NCBI GenBank assembly: GCA_021736575.1
Contig: JAIPFP010000020.1
Coordinates: 1-44,579 of the forward strand
Direction: 5' to 3'
Length of the DNA: 44,579 nt
From: Pirellula sp.
GTDB lineage: Bacteria > Planctomycetota > Planctomycetia > Pirellulales > Pirellulaceae
How positions within the stretch are numbered: position 1 is the first letter of the stretch; the number at the start of each line of letters is the position of its first letter. Made by a program: the position numbers and the translations under genes. Shown here one piece after another: positions 26,184 through 34,649 of the stretch. Below the pieces are notes generated by a model. That model was given only the letters and a program-made list of their open reading frames with translations, had not been told where the DNA came from and made no database searches.

Positions 26184-27461
26184 ATGCCAACTGCGACTCA
26201 GACTTTTGAAACCCAGCGAAGCCAAATCTCAGGTTTTCCGATCCAAGACATTGTTAAGGAGTTTGGAACACCTTGCTACGTATACGACATGTCGATCATT
26301 GAAGAAAGGGTCCGAGACCTGTCCGCCTTTGATGTCGTTCGATATGCTCAAAAGGCATGCTCCAACATTGGGATACTAGATCGGTTGCGTCGTCTTGGCG
26401 TGGTGGTGGATGCGGTCAGCGCAGGAGAAGTCAAGCGAGCCCTGGCTGCGGGCTACGACCCCAAAAAAGAACCGCATTGCATCGTCTTTACTGCAGATGT
26501 TTTCGACCGAGAAGCCTTGGCGATCGTGAAGGAGTATGGGTTACATGTGAACTGTGGTTCGCCGGACATGATCCAGCAGCTTGGAAACGCCGTTCCAGGT
26601 TCAAGCGTTACGTTGCGAATCAATCCTGGTTTCGGGCACGGACATAGTCAAAAAACCAATACGGGCGGTCCACAGTCCAAGCACGGCATTTGGCACGAAG
26701 ATGTCGACGAGTGTTTGCGAATGGCCGATTTGAACAATGTCTTGGTAACTGGACTCCACATGCACATCGGTTCAGGTACGGATCTAGAGCACCTTTCTCA
26801 AGTTTGCGAGTCGCTCGAAAAAATTGCGCTGCAGGTGGGGCGAACGCTAACCACGATAAGTGCTGGCGGGGGGCTCCCAGTTCCTTACCGCCAAGGCCAA
26901 ACCTATGTCGATCTGGACCAATACTATTCGCTTTGGGATGCGACGAGAAAGCGACTTGAAAGCAGCTTTGGCCATCCCTTGAGTCTTGAGATCGAACCCG
27001 GCAGATACTTGGTGGCCGAGAGCGGATTCTTGATCGCAGAAATTCGCGCGGTAAAGAAGATGGGGGAGAATATATTTTACTTGCTGGACGCTGGCTTCAA
27101 TGACCTTGCTCGTCCCATTCTTTATGGAGCCTATCATCCGATTTCGATCTCGCATCGTGATGGTAGGATTTCGAAACAAACCGCCGACGTGGTGGTAGGT
27201 GGCCCGCTGTGCGAATCGGGCGATATCTTCACGCAAGAAGAAGGTGGCTTTGTTGCCAAACGCAATTTGCCAGTCGCATCCGTCGGCGATTTCTTGATTC
27301 TTGAGGTTGCAGGGGCTTATGGATTCGTTATGGCCAGCAACTACAACGGACGCTATCGGGTTCCCGAGGTGTTGCTGGAAAACGGCAAGATGCACTGCAT
27401 TCGAGCGAGGGAATCGTTCGAAGACCTGATTCATGGCGAAGTCATTCCGCCGGTTGGATAG
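26184..27461 (+). CDS. lysA: Diaminopimelate decarboxylase
   Basis: A PLP enzyme making L-lysine from meso-diaminopimelate. About 425 residues from ATG 26184; a TTG at 26163 is in frame but not needed. The PLP lysine lies in 'VVRYAQKACSNIGILDRL' (about residue 56), followed by 'GVVVDAVSAGEVKRAL', 'INPGFGHGHSQKTNTGG', 'TGLHMHIGSGTDLEHL', 'ISAGGGLPVPYRQGQ', 'SLEIEPGRYLVAESG' and the substrate-binding 'GPLCESGDIF' with its cysteine, then 'GAYGFVMASNYNGR'. This set is diagnostic for LysA rather than arginine decarboxylase. It is the last gene of the plus-strand run and converges on the large gene at 27467 with a 5-bp gap. Confidence 0.94.
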   Translation: MPTATQTFETQRSQISGFPIQDIVKEFGTPCYVYDMSIIEERVRDLSAFDVVRYAQKACSNIGILDRLRRLGVVVDAVSAGEVKRALAAGYDPKKEPHCIVFTADVFDREALAIVKEYGLHVNCGSPDMIQQLGNAVPGSSVTLRINPGFGHGHSQKTNTGGPQSKHGIWHEDVDECLRMADLNNVLVTGLHMHIGSGTDLEHLSQVCESLEKIALQVGRTLTTISAGGGLPVPYRQGQTYVDLDQYYSLWDATRKRLESSFGHPLSLEIEPGRYLVAESGFLIAEIRAVKKMGENIFYLLDAGFNDLARPILYGAYHPISISHRDGRISKQTADVVVGGPLCESGDIFTQEEGGFVAKRNLPVASVGDFLILEVAGAYGFVMASNYNGRYRVPEVLLENGKMHCIRARESFEDLIHGEVIPPVG

Positions 27462-27466
27462 TGTAC

Positions 27467-30400
27467 CTACTCCTTGTTCCGACTCGGCCACCAAAAATTC
27501 CTGGTTCGCCTACTGGACTTAGGCGTCGAGTCAGGTTTCTCCGGCAATACGGAAGCGTTCGGAATGAGTTGCTCTTTTGCTGGAGAAGTGGATACCAAAA
27601 CGTTTGGGTTTTTCATCGAGGAGTTGCCCCACCGAACCAACCGACCACGCGACGAGGTAAGCATCTTGACGGCCGGCCCGGAATCGCCTTTTTGCAATGA
27701 ACTTCTCGCAAGAAAAAGTTCCGAACGTAAATCTCGCCGTTCTTCATCCCGCAAAAAATCCGTCGAGATAGTCACTTGATCTAACCACAACTGGCCTTTG
27801 CCGTTGACTTCAAACTGCAAACGAACAAGCTGTGTTTCGAGCGGTTTGAGAGTGTTTTCAAATTCTTTTGTGAAGTCAAAGCGGATAGGATTCCATGCCG
27901 TCTTGCCAGCACTGCGTTGCAACTTGCTCTGAAATTCTCTCGTCGCCTTCACTTCAAATCGTTCGGTCTTGGGATCGAATTGCCAGAGCGAAACGGTTGC
28001 CTTCTCGGGGGTCATCGCAGCTGCGGCATGAAACGCGACGGACAAACGGTCCGTGGTCGTCATTGCAAAAGGATCGCTTTGTAGCCAAGCGATCGACGAC
28101 GCTTGACTCGCATCGATCTTGATCGAAGCTCCGCCATCCGAAGCAGATTGGGAGTTAATACTCACCGATGCATTCGGGTCTATCGAAGTTGTCCAACCCT
28201 CAATGCGACCGCGACGGTGGCTGGCAGTCAGCTCTTCGAAACTTGCGTTGGTCGGTACGCCAACAATCGCTTGGGGAATGCTCATTCGATTGATCGCCTC
28301 GTCTACCGATTGCAATCCGGCCTGCAATAAACGGAGGGTCATTGCGTCATCGCTAAACCAATACAAAGGAAAGGGCTTTGAGTCATCAGCCAAGTCGATA
28401 CGAATTGCTTCTCCTGCCGGTAATGCAATTCGCCATTCGCTTAAAGCGTTAATGGACTCTATCGAATCTCGAGGATTGCAATTCGAATCGGCAAATGTCG
28501 CTGTAACTTGAAATTGTCGAGGCATCGAATCCCACCCAACCACGATTGTCTCCGCTACCGCTCCCGCATTCGAAAGCAATAGCGATTCCCCATGTTCGCC
28601 GTTGGACCAGACTCGTGCTTGCGAAATCGAACGTGCGCCATCTCGATGCAAAACCGAACGAACGGAATCGGATTGAAACGGTTTCGATAGCTGAAACAGA
28701 TTTGCGAGCGAGCTATCGAAAACGCGCGTAGGCTGATTCATTGCAATGTGAATCGGACGAGGCGAATCCGCATGCCAGCGGTTTAAAATTGCTGCCTTGA
28801 TTTCTGGTAAATCCAGACCATTTGAGCCGACTTGAAGTGCAACGAAGATGGGTAGCTCACCGTTACTCGCGGTGGAATAATTTTCGGAGGGTACCGAAAT
28901 CCAACGCGGAGCGATCTTTAGCTTTTTGAGATAAGTGTAAACCGAATTGTTATACCATTGCTGGTACAGGGCTTTTGCCTGTTGAGAAGCGAACAGATCG
29001 CGTGGAACCGATTCGCGGGGGATGTTGCTCCCCGTTTCGGAAGCAAATTGTTCCAGGATGGCTGTGTTCGTATCGGCAATGCTGTTGGAAACGGTAAGGT
29101 GCGACGCATCCGATAGTCGCATCGCGATTCCTTTATAGTTCACGTGTGAACGATAACGCGACTCAAACTCGTCCAGTCCGGCTGCGATCGCCTGTTGGAC
29201 TCGTGCACTTAGCGGGTTGTACTTTCGTTGCGAAAACAAATCACTTTCGTCACTGCTGATCTGTTGCTCCCGCTTCTGCATAACATCAAATTCCTCCTTT
29301 CGGACATTCGCTTCTTCGATTTCTATCAGCTGGCTACTCAGTTCAAACATCGGAATGAAATCGATGCCGTAACGAGCCAGTGACCGGTACATCAGTTCGA
29401 CAACGTCTTTGCGAATCGGATCACGACCGTCCGAACTGAAGATGCCCGTGTCAAAGCGATAATTCGAACTGAATTTCGAGGATGGAAATAGCGTTCCACC
29501 TTCGCCATCGACAACCATCGCAAACGATTCGAATCCGTTTGCCATACAGTGCTTTGCGGTCGATTCAGCGAATTCAAGAAATAGTCCCCAATCATCATAG
29601 GATCCAATTATGCGATTGGACCCTGCCATCCGAGCAGGAAAATTCCTCATGTTGGATGAGTGAAACTCCAATGTGCTCAAGGTGCGATCCGATGTTTTGG
29701 CCGCGTTGATACCCTCAACCACCGTAGGCAAAACGTCAACCATCCCAGTCAATACGTCGAGCATCGCCGTCAAAACGTCGACTTGAACGGACGGTATTTC
29801 GATTGAAAGGTTCGATGACAAATTCGATATCTCCAAATTCGCAGAACGTGAAGTTGGCCAAAAGAGCACTTCGAATTTGTCGTATCCCAATCCTGTCGAC
29901 GATTCCAGGTTGCGATACACGGATCGCTGCACGGATCGTTGCACGGTGGCATCGAACACTTCATTCGCACAAGCAAATTTGACTTTTTTGCGATCTCGAG
30001 TTTGTGTTTCGCTGACAACCACACGGCAGGGCGCATTGTGGTTCAATGTTGTAACGGTCAATCGGTGCATCTCGCCTGGCACAAGACCAGACAGAGTCGT
30101 TACGCCTTGGTTGCCGGGTACAAGCGACAACGGCGCAGCGGACGTTGCTTTGGAGGATACGGCATGAAAGTCCTTGCGTCCGAGTGTAAACGATTTTGCC
30201 GCCTCCAAAAGTGGGAATCGCTTCGCTCCATCACCTTGTTCGAGAAGATGCTCCGTCTGTGACTGAATCTCGAACGATTGGATATCCACTTCAGAGAGCG
30301 TTTGCCACGGTAGACTCTCTCTTCGAGGTTGCACCGAAGTGGGATCGTTGTAGACGACAAATTGAACATTACGTTCGACGACTGGCGAGCGGGTCAACAT

Positions 30401-31180
30401 CCCAGTCAACTTGCGTTTCGGCTCGAGCTTCAATCGCAAATCATACACCCCTTCGTCGCGCGGAGCTGAAAGTAAAACAGTGCTTGATTCCGAGTTTCCG
30501 AGTTCGTCAATCGCAAGACTCTTGGATTGCCTTGCAAGCTCATGCCCACTCTTTACATCAAAAATCGCGTATTCCAGCGTGCCCGAGGTCGAAATCCATG
30601 GTAGCAAACAAGGCTGAATCTGGAGACTCAGCGGTTCTTCCGAGTTATAGATGAGGTGATTCCTACTTGTTGTCACCCGCAGTCGATCGCCGGGAACCCT
30701 GTCTACCGAGAGCCTGCAATCTCCCAGCTCAAGATTCTCGACATGCGCATTTTCCCGTAGGTCATTGAGCAACCATTCGTACTCCTTCGTCGAAGTATGT
30801 TGGCTTTGTGGATCCGTCGATGTGATCCTCACCTTCAAGCGGCACGTAGACTTCCCCAGAACTCGTATATCGCACCCACCAAACTTAGTTGCTCGATCCT
30901 CGAAAGGCAGTTTGTTGTCACTGGAGTTTCTCAGGAAACTTGGATCGAAAGGATCGATACCGAGTTGATGTAGGCTGACGAGCTTTCCGTTATCGAGTTC
31001 GATGGAGCCAGAGTAGTTTGCGGGCACCGAGCCTCCCCACACCACTCGAACGTTCAGCTCAAGTGGTGCAGTGGACGCCGCTGTTCCACTTGCATCGGGG
31101 TTTTCTTTTCCGAATTGGTTCGCCTGTACCTTCGCGGTCGTAAATCCGATCATGAACGAAACGACCCACAATAGCTTCAT
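27467..31180 (-). CDS. Very large exported protein, possible glycoside-hydrolase-like (unproven)
   Basis: About 1237 residues from ATG 31180, where a signal peptide ('MKLLWVVSFMIGFTTAKVQA') begins; the frame extends to 31357 but those residues look non-coding. N-terminal beta-rich regions (to about residue 270) include 'RDEGVYDLRLKLEPKRKLTG'. Residues about 530-810 contain 'MANGFESFAMVVDGEGGTLF', 'ELMYRSLARYGIDFIPMFEL' and 'SRYRSHVNYKGIAMRLSDAS', a pattern like TIM-barrel GHL10-type domains that alternate strand and helix. I cannot point to catalytic acids. The C-terminus (about 1020-1160) resembles a carbohydrate-binding-like beta-sandwich ('LWLDQVTIST'). Small in-frame repeats occur (QRSVQRSVYR; DVLTAMLDVLTGMVDVLP). 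No partner gene is adjacent. The coding call is strong, the function uncertain. Confidence 0.72.
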   Translation of the reverse strand: MKLLWVVSFMIGFTTAKVQANQFGKENPDASGTAASTAPLELNVRVVWGGSVPANYSGSIELDNGKLVSLHQLGIDPFDPSFLRNSSDNKLPFEDRATKFGGCDIRVLGKSTCRLKVRITSTDPQSQHTSTKEYEWLLNDLRENAHVENLELGDCRLSVDRVPGDRLRVTTSRNHLIYNSEEPLSLQIQPCLLPWISTSGTLEYAIFDVKSGHELARQSKSLAIDELGNSESSTVLLSAPRDEGVYDLRLKLEPKRKLTGMLTRSPVVERNVQFVVYNDPTSVQPRRESLPWQTLSEVDIQSFEIQSQTEHLLEQGDGAKRFPLLEAAKSFTLGRKDFHAVSSKATSAAPLSLVPGNQGVTTLSGLVPGEMHRLTVTTLNHNAPCRVVVSETQTRDRKKVKFACANEVFDATVQRSVQRSVYRNLESSTGLGYDKFEVLFWPTSRSANLEISNLSSNLSIEIPSVQVDVLTAMLDVLTGMVDVLPTVVEGINAAKTSDRTLSTLEFHSSNMRNFPARMAGSNRIIGSYDDWGLFLEFAESTAKHCMANGFESFAMVVDGEGGTLFPSSKFSSNYRFDTGIFSSDGRDPIRKDVVELMYRSLARYGIDFIPMFELSSQLIEIEEANVRKEEFDVMQKREQQISSDESDLFSQRKYNPLSARVQQAIAAGLDEFESRYRSHVNYKGIAMRLSDASHLTVSNSIADTNTAILEQFASETGSNIPRESVPRDLFASQQAKALYQQWYNNSVYTYLKKLKIAPRWISVPSENYSTASNGELPIFVALQVGSNGLDLPEIKAAILNRWHADSPRPIHIAMNQPTRVFDSSLANLFQLSKPFQSDSVRSVLHRDGARSISQARVWSNGEHGESLLLSNAGAVAETIVVGWDSMPRQFQVTATFADSNCNPRDSIESINALSEWRIALPAGEAIRIDLADDSKPFPLYWFSDDAMTLRLLQAGLQSVDEAINRMSIPQAIVGVPTNASFEELTASHRRGRIEGWTTSIDPNASVSINSQSASDGGASIKIDASQASSIAWLQSDPFAMTTTDRLSVAFHAAAAMTPEKATVSLWQFDPKTERFEVKATREFQSKLQRSAGKTAWNPIRFDFTKEFENTLKPLETQLVRLQFEVNGKGQLWLDQVTISTDFLRDEERRDLRSELFLARSSLQKGDSGPAVKMLTSSRGRLVRWGNSSMKNPNVLVSTSPAKEQLIPNASVLPEKPDSTPKSSRRTRNFWWPSRNKE

Positions 31181-31714
31181 CAGCCGTAGCAAATTCAAAG
31201 CAAGGCAACCTGTTCTCGGCGCGGATAGCTTAAACGTGGCGACGATGGGATAAGGCATTGAAGTTGAGTTTGCTAACCGTTCATCCGAAATCGGGCTTTT
31301 ATTGCTCCAAATACTTGAGCGACAACTAGGCGGAGAGTACCAATTCAACCAGCGCAACGACTATGGCAATTCGGAAGAATAAAGATGGGCGGAGTGCATT
31401 TCGGGGGTGGGGAATGAGGTTTGATGGTTTGCGAACTTTTCCCTATTCGGCACCGCGTTGGGGCTGATGACGTTGCGATAGATGAGGAGCAGAGCTACCG
31501 ATAGGTGGTAAGGATGCTGCGGGGATTACGATGATTCCAATGAATTTCAATGCTCCTACCCAATCGGTGACCCTCGCTATCAATGGCGTACGGTGATTGC
31601 TAGCCTTGCGAATGGTTGAATTTCTTAGACAGTGAGGTGGATGCAACCTGCGCGAGTTCTAAACTCGCTTGATTGACGTCGGTCGGATTCACCGATTCGG
31701 GTATTTTCATTTAG
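31181..31714. other. Intergenic region without a recognised gene
   Basis: From the large exported-protein start to the ParD remnant I see no supported gene, RNA or strong hairpin. A 67-codon minus-strand frame at 31443-31646 is open but has no recognisable features. Confidence 0.4.
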
Positions 31715-31896
31715 ATGACTGTGCGGGTCACGCTTCGCCAGACATTGCAAACCGCAATGCAGGAGAAGAACTGCGCGCGAAAATGGCCGTGGGTATAGGA
31801 CAGCTCGATCGCGGCGAGTCATTTGATGAAGAGGCAGTCTTCGACGAAGTTGAGGCCGAAATCAGACGCATCGAGTTGTTAAGCAATCAGGGATAG
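31715..31896 (+). pseudogene. ParD-like antitoxin remnant
   Basis: The C-terminal part, read in the frame ending at TAG 31894-31896, is typical of ParD-type antitoxins: 'AGEELRAKMAVGIGQLDRGE', then 'FDEEAVFDEVEAEIRR'. The expected DNA-binding ribbon-helix-helix start is missing from this frame. A ParD-like beginning ('MTVRVTL') starts at ATG 31715, in another frame and too close, so about 20 codons plus the reading frame appear lost by deletion. The ParE-like frame follows 4 bp later, which fits a parDE operon. Without its DNA-binding part the product would not repress or neutralise normally. Confidence 0.65.
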
Positions 31897-31900
31897 GTTG

Positions 31901-32185
31901 ATGCTACGACTCCGGTATTCCGCGGCATCAAAAGATGACCTTAACGAGATCGCACGCTTCATCGCTAAAGACAAGCCCGTTGCCGCAAGACAATGGGTAG
32001 AGAAGATTCGAGAGAAGTGTCGGTTGGTTGCGAAACATCCGGACATCGGTGACGACCGACGCGATCTTGGCGAAGGTATTCGATCGACATACGTGGGAAG
32101 CTACATCATCTAATTTCGCGAAAAAGACAGTACGTTGGAAATTGTTCGCGTCGTACGCGGCGACCTTGAGTTTCCGTTTCTCTAG
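31901..32185 (+). pseudogene. ParE/RelE-superfamily toxin interrupted by a stop codon
   Basis: From ATG 31901 the frame reads 'MLRLRYSAASKDDLNEIARF', 'AARQWVEKIREKCRLVAKHP' and 'GIRSTYVGSYII', then TAA at 32111-32113. The same frame continues with 'FREKDSTLEIVRVVRGDLEF' and stops at TAG 32183-32185. That is the expected ParE C-terminal strand pair and gives the usual length of about 94 residues. A single base change of a Tyr codon to TAA would explain it. The truncated 70-residue form lacks the last strands that carry part of the toxin surface, so it is probably inactive. ParD debris is directly upstream. Confidence 0.85.
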
Positions 32186-32324
32186 GGGCACACAGATGCG
32201 ATTGGGCGATAATTAATCTCCCTGGGCTCTTGCTTCACCTATGAATTTGCTGCGATTAGATTAGATCGACCGAAGCAAGTCTGAGAGCGTCCAAACTGCA
32301 AGCGTTTTCACAAAACGAGGGCTC

Positions 32325-32347
32325 GCACCGGTTTGACACGCCAGTGC
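32325..32347. repeat. Hairpin repeat with TTTGACACG loop, copy A
   Basis: GCACCGG (32325-32331), loop TTTGACACG, CCAGTGC (32341-32347). A second copy with a different but still paired stem is at 36891-36913. Both are followed shortly by CAGGACA. Confidence 0.7.
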
Positions 32348-32459
32348 GACTTGCATTCCCAGGACAGTACAGGTTTAGGTGACGGGTGCGGACGATGGGC
32401 GAAGGCTACGAGGCTCGACACCAGCCGACGCGCCAGCGATTTTCGAACGACTCGGAATC

Positions 32460-32790
32460 GACGGGGTTGCTCCGTCCGGTGAATCAGGCTGTTGAGCTAG
32501 CCCAGTGAACCTTTGCTTCAGACGGGACAAGCCCGTCTGGGAGCCGTGATTTCGTTTTACCGCATTCTAGCCTCCGAACCGAGCGTTCCAGTCGGACGAG
32601 CCGACTGGGGGCGAAGGCGGACTGACGGCGAAGGCGTACTGACGGCGAAGCTGGATTGGCGGCTGAGCAGATCGGTCCCCGATGGGCTTGTCCCATCGGA
32701 GCCAACGGTTCGCAGCTAGAACACGCCAACAACAACAGACCCCGACGGGCTTGCTCCGTCCGGTGAATCAGGCTCTTGAGCTAGCCCAGT
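32460..32790. repeat. REP-like array bounded by a 47-bp direct repeat
   Basis: A 47-bp sequence at 32460-32506 recurs at 32744-32790 with two mismatches. It begins GACGGG(G/C)TTGCTCCGTC and ends CTAGCCCAGT. Between the copies lie three hairpins with 8-bp stems and 5-nt loops: CAGACGGG at 32519-32539 (loop ACAAG), CCAGTCGG at 32588-32608 (loop ACGAG) and CCGATGGG at 32679-32699 (loop CTTGT). There is also a short direct repeat containing ACTGACGGCGAAG around 32620-32650. The whole 32186-32908 gap has no supported gene. Confidence 0.85.
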
Positions 32791-32908
32791 CCGGATTATG
32801 AAGCCCAGCTATTTGGACGTCTTGGGCTCGGTCGGTCGGGGGAAGCCTAACAGTCCGCAGGGCAAGCCTTTTGAATTAAAGGGTTGGCCGAGGAAGTGGA
32901 ATGAGAAG

Positions 32909-33652
32909 TCATTTCTTCTCGTTTGTCTTTTTCGCCTCCGGTGGTCGCACGATGAGCCTGCCAAAGATATCCGTCCCCTTTTGATTCTTTCCCGTAAAGG
33001 TTTGACGATCCTGCGAGAGCTTACAGATATCAACCCAAGCGCCACCTGGGGCTTCGGGGGCTTGCCAACGTAGTGTCAGAATGCGTCCCTGTAGGCTCCA
33101 AGTGTTGCGGCCGTTTGGATTGTCAATGCGGCCATTGGAGTAGAGCCTGATTTCGTTCGGCCCTTTTCCTGGCGCATTCGGCCTATGGATCCATTCCGCA
33201 ACAACAAATGGAGCCTTTTCTGCATTCTTTTCTTTGGCTGAGGGGAGAGCAGCTGTTTCGCTTTTTAGCTCCTCCAATTCAGCATTGAGTGTCGCTGCCT
33301 CCGTATCCATTTTTGCCTGTAGGTATTCTCGAACAGCAATATCGAGAGCCGTCTTGAGCTTCGTCTTTGCGGATTTGACGCCACGTTTGTAGATATCCGT
33401 TGGAACGATGGTCGGCAGTGTGTCATTCAATTCAAAGGATTCGCGTTCCTTTTTGATCTGTTCGACCAACTGCACTTTGCCTGAACTCCGCGCAGCATCT
33501 TCTTTTTTCGTCAACGACTCGAGTAATCCAGTGCGTTGACGCTCTAGTTCTTGGCTGTATTCCAGCCTAGAGTCGTCCAACTTGTCCTCGATGGGGTCAT
33601 CTTGGGTAAGGAATGAAATAAACAGTGCCAACAAGATCGGTATTGGATTCAT
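32909..33652 (-). CDS. Exported coiled-coil protein of unknown function
   Basis: A 247-residue protein with a short signal-like N-terminus ('MNPIPILLALFISFL'). It is followed by charged, heptad-like helices (about 25-145) rich in Glu and Lys ('EYSQELERQRTGLLESLTKK', 'ATLNAELEELKSETAALPSA'). The C-terminal part from about residue 150 is beta-like: 'IRLYSNGRIDNPNGRNTWSL', then 'RILTLRWQAPEAPGG'. I recognise this architecture from other planctomycete exported proteins, but no function is assigned. Flanked by the REP-like array and, upstream, by the TPR gene, both read on the minus strand. Confidence 0.75.
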   Translation of the reverse strand: MNPIPILLALFISFLTQDDPIEDKLDDSRLEYSQELERQRTGLLESLTKKEDAARSSGKVQLVEQIKKERESFELNDTLPTIVPTDIYKRGVKSAKTKLKTALDIAVREYLQAKMDTEAATLNAELEELKSETAALPSAKEKNAEKAPFVVAEWIHRPNAPGKGPNEIRLYSNGRIDNPNGRNTWSLQGRILTLRWQAPEAPGGAWVDICKLSQDRQTFTGKNQKGTDIFGRLIVRPPEAKKTNEKK

Positions 33653-33786
33653 GATTAGAGCTTTGATCGTAAACGTAGGAAGTTTTTAATCACACTGTAG
33701 GAGACGAAGCCGATTGTACAAAAAAACTAGCAGTTCGAATCCATTTACGGAAGAGTTTCCTTGCCTCGTCTTTTTTCTGATATGTG

Positions 33787-34548
33787 TCATTGAGAGAGCT
33801 CGTAACGTAATGGCTTTTTCTCCTGATAAAGCTTCAGACGCGACTCATAATCTGACTTATCCGATGGTCGCTCAAGTAATTCGATTGCCTTCGTTTGCCA
33901 CTTCACGGCCGAGTCAAAGTCGCCGATCTCGGCATATGCTGTTGCCAGTGTATCGAGGTACATCGGATTCCCCCAACCGGTTAGCTCGCAGACTCTCGTC
34001 GCTAGTTCCACAGCAATTGTTCCGTCGCGATCCATCGCGTCGTCATTGGTCGAGAGATCCATCGCACACGCATTCATAGCGTTGTGATGAGTAGACTTCT
34101 TGATGATTTCTCGGAATTGTTCCCGAGCCTCGTCACGACGGCCTCTTTTCAAGTACAGCGTGCCGAGTTCGACGCTTCCCCAAACATCAAACTCCACCTG
34201 ATTCGCGGCATGTAGGAGAGGGATGAGCTTATCGATCTCTTGTGTCCACTCAGACTCCATTCCTTGCTTCTTGAATAAGTCGGCGAGCGACCTATGAAAA
34301 GCGAGGCTCTCCGGCAACGCTTCAATTCCTTCACGATACACTGCCAGCGCCTTGTCGACGTGTCCAGCCTCTAAATAGTGCTCGGCAAGGAGACGGGCTA
34401 GGCCAGAGTTCTCGAAACGGGCTGCTAGTTCCTCGCGGTAAAGTGCTTGCACTTCGTCGACCATTCCCACCTGAAACAGGAATTCGCCAAGGGCGAGCAC
34501 AACCTCCTCGCGGTGATGGGCCTGCCTCCAAGCGGCTCGCCAGCCCAT
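33787..34548 (-). CDS. Tetratricopeptide-repeat protein, possibly N-terminally truncated
   Basis: 253 residues of TPR-like helices: 'LALGEFLFQVGMVDEVQALY', 'LARLLAEHYLEAGHVDKALA', 'FHRSLADLFKKQGMESEW', 'VELGTLYLKRGRRDEAREQF' and 'LATAYAEIGDFDSAVKWQTK', a good match to the TPR A/B helix pattern. The C-terminal unit with 'SDYESRLKLYQEKKPLR' is the standard ending of many planctomycete TPR proteins. The start ATG 34548 comes directly after an in-frame TAA, and the chain begins already inside a repeat-like helix ('WRAAWRQAHHREEVVLAL') with no signal peptide, so it may be the surviving C-terminal part of a longer protein. It is divergent from the kinase gene. Confidence 0.75.
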   Translation of the reverse strand: MGWRAAWRQAHHREEVVLALGEFLFQVGMVDEVQALYREELAARFENSGLARLLAEHYLEAGHVDKALAVYREGIEALPESLAFHRSLADLFKKQGMESEWTQEIDKLIPLLHAANQVEFDVWGSVELGTLYLKRGRRDEAREQFREIIKKSTHHNAMNACAMDLSTNDDAMDRDGTIAVELATRVCELTGWGNPMYLDTLATAYAEIGDFDSAVKWQTKAIELLERPSDKSDYESRLKLYQEKKPLRYELSQ

Positions 34549-34649
34549 TTAACCAGCTAGATGCGGTACATTAACGCCACTCAGGTAGAATCGCCGCCTA
34601 GCTGGAATCAGAAAATTCTCAGCGCCACCTTGGAAAGACCAAATGACTG

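Noticed and set aside
31443..31646. A 67-codon minus-strand ORF
   Set aside because: No ribosome site, no recognisable motif and odd composition; no evidence of coding beyond being open.
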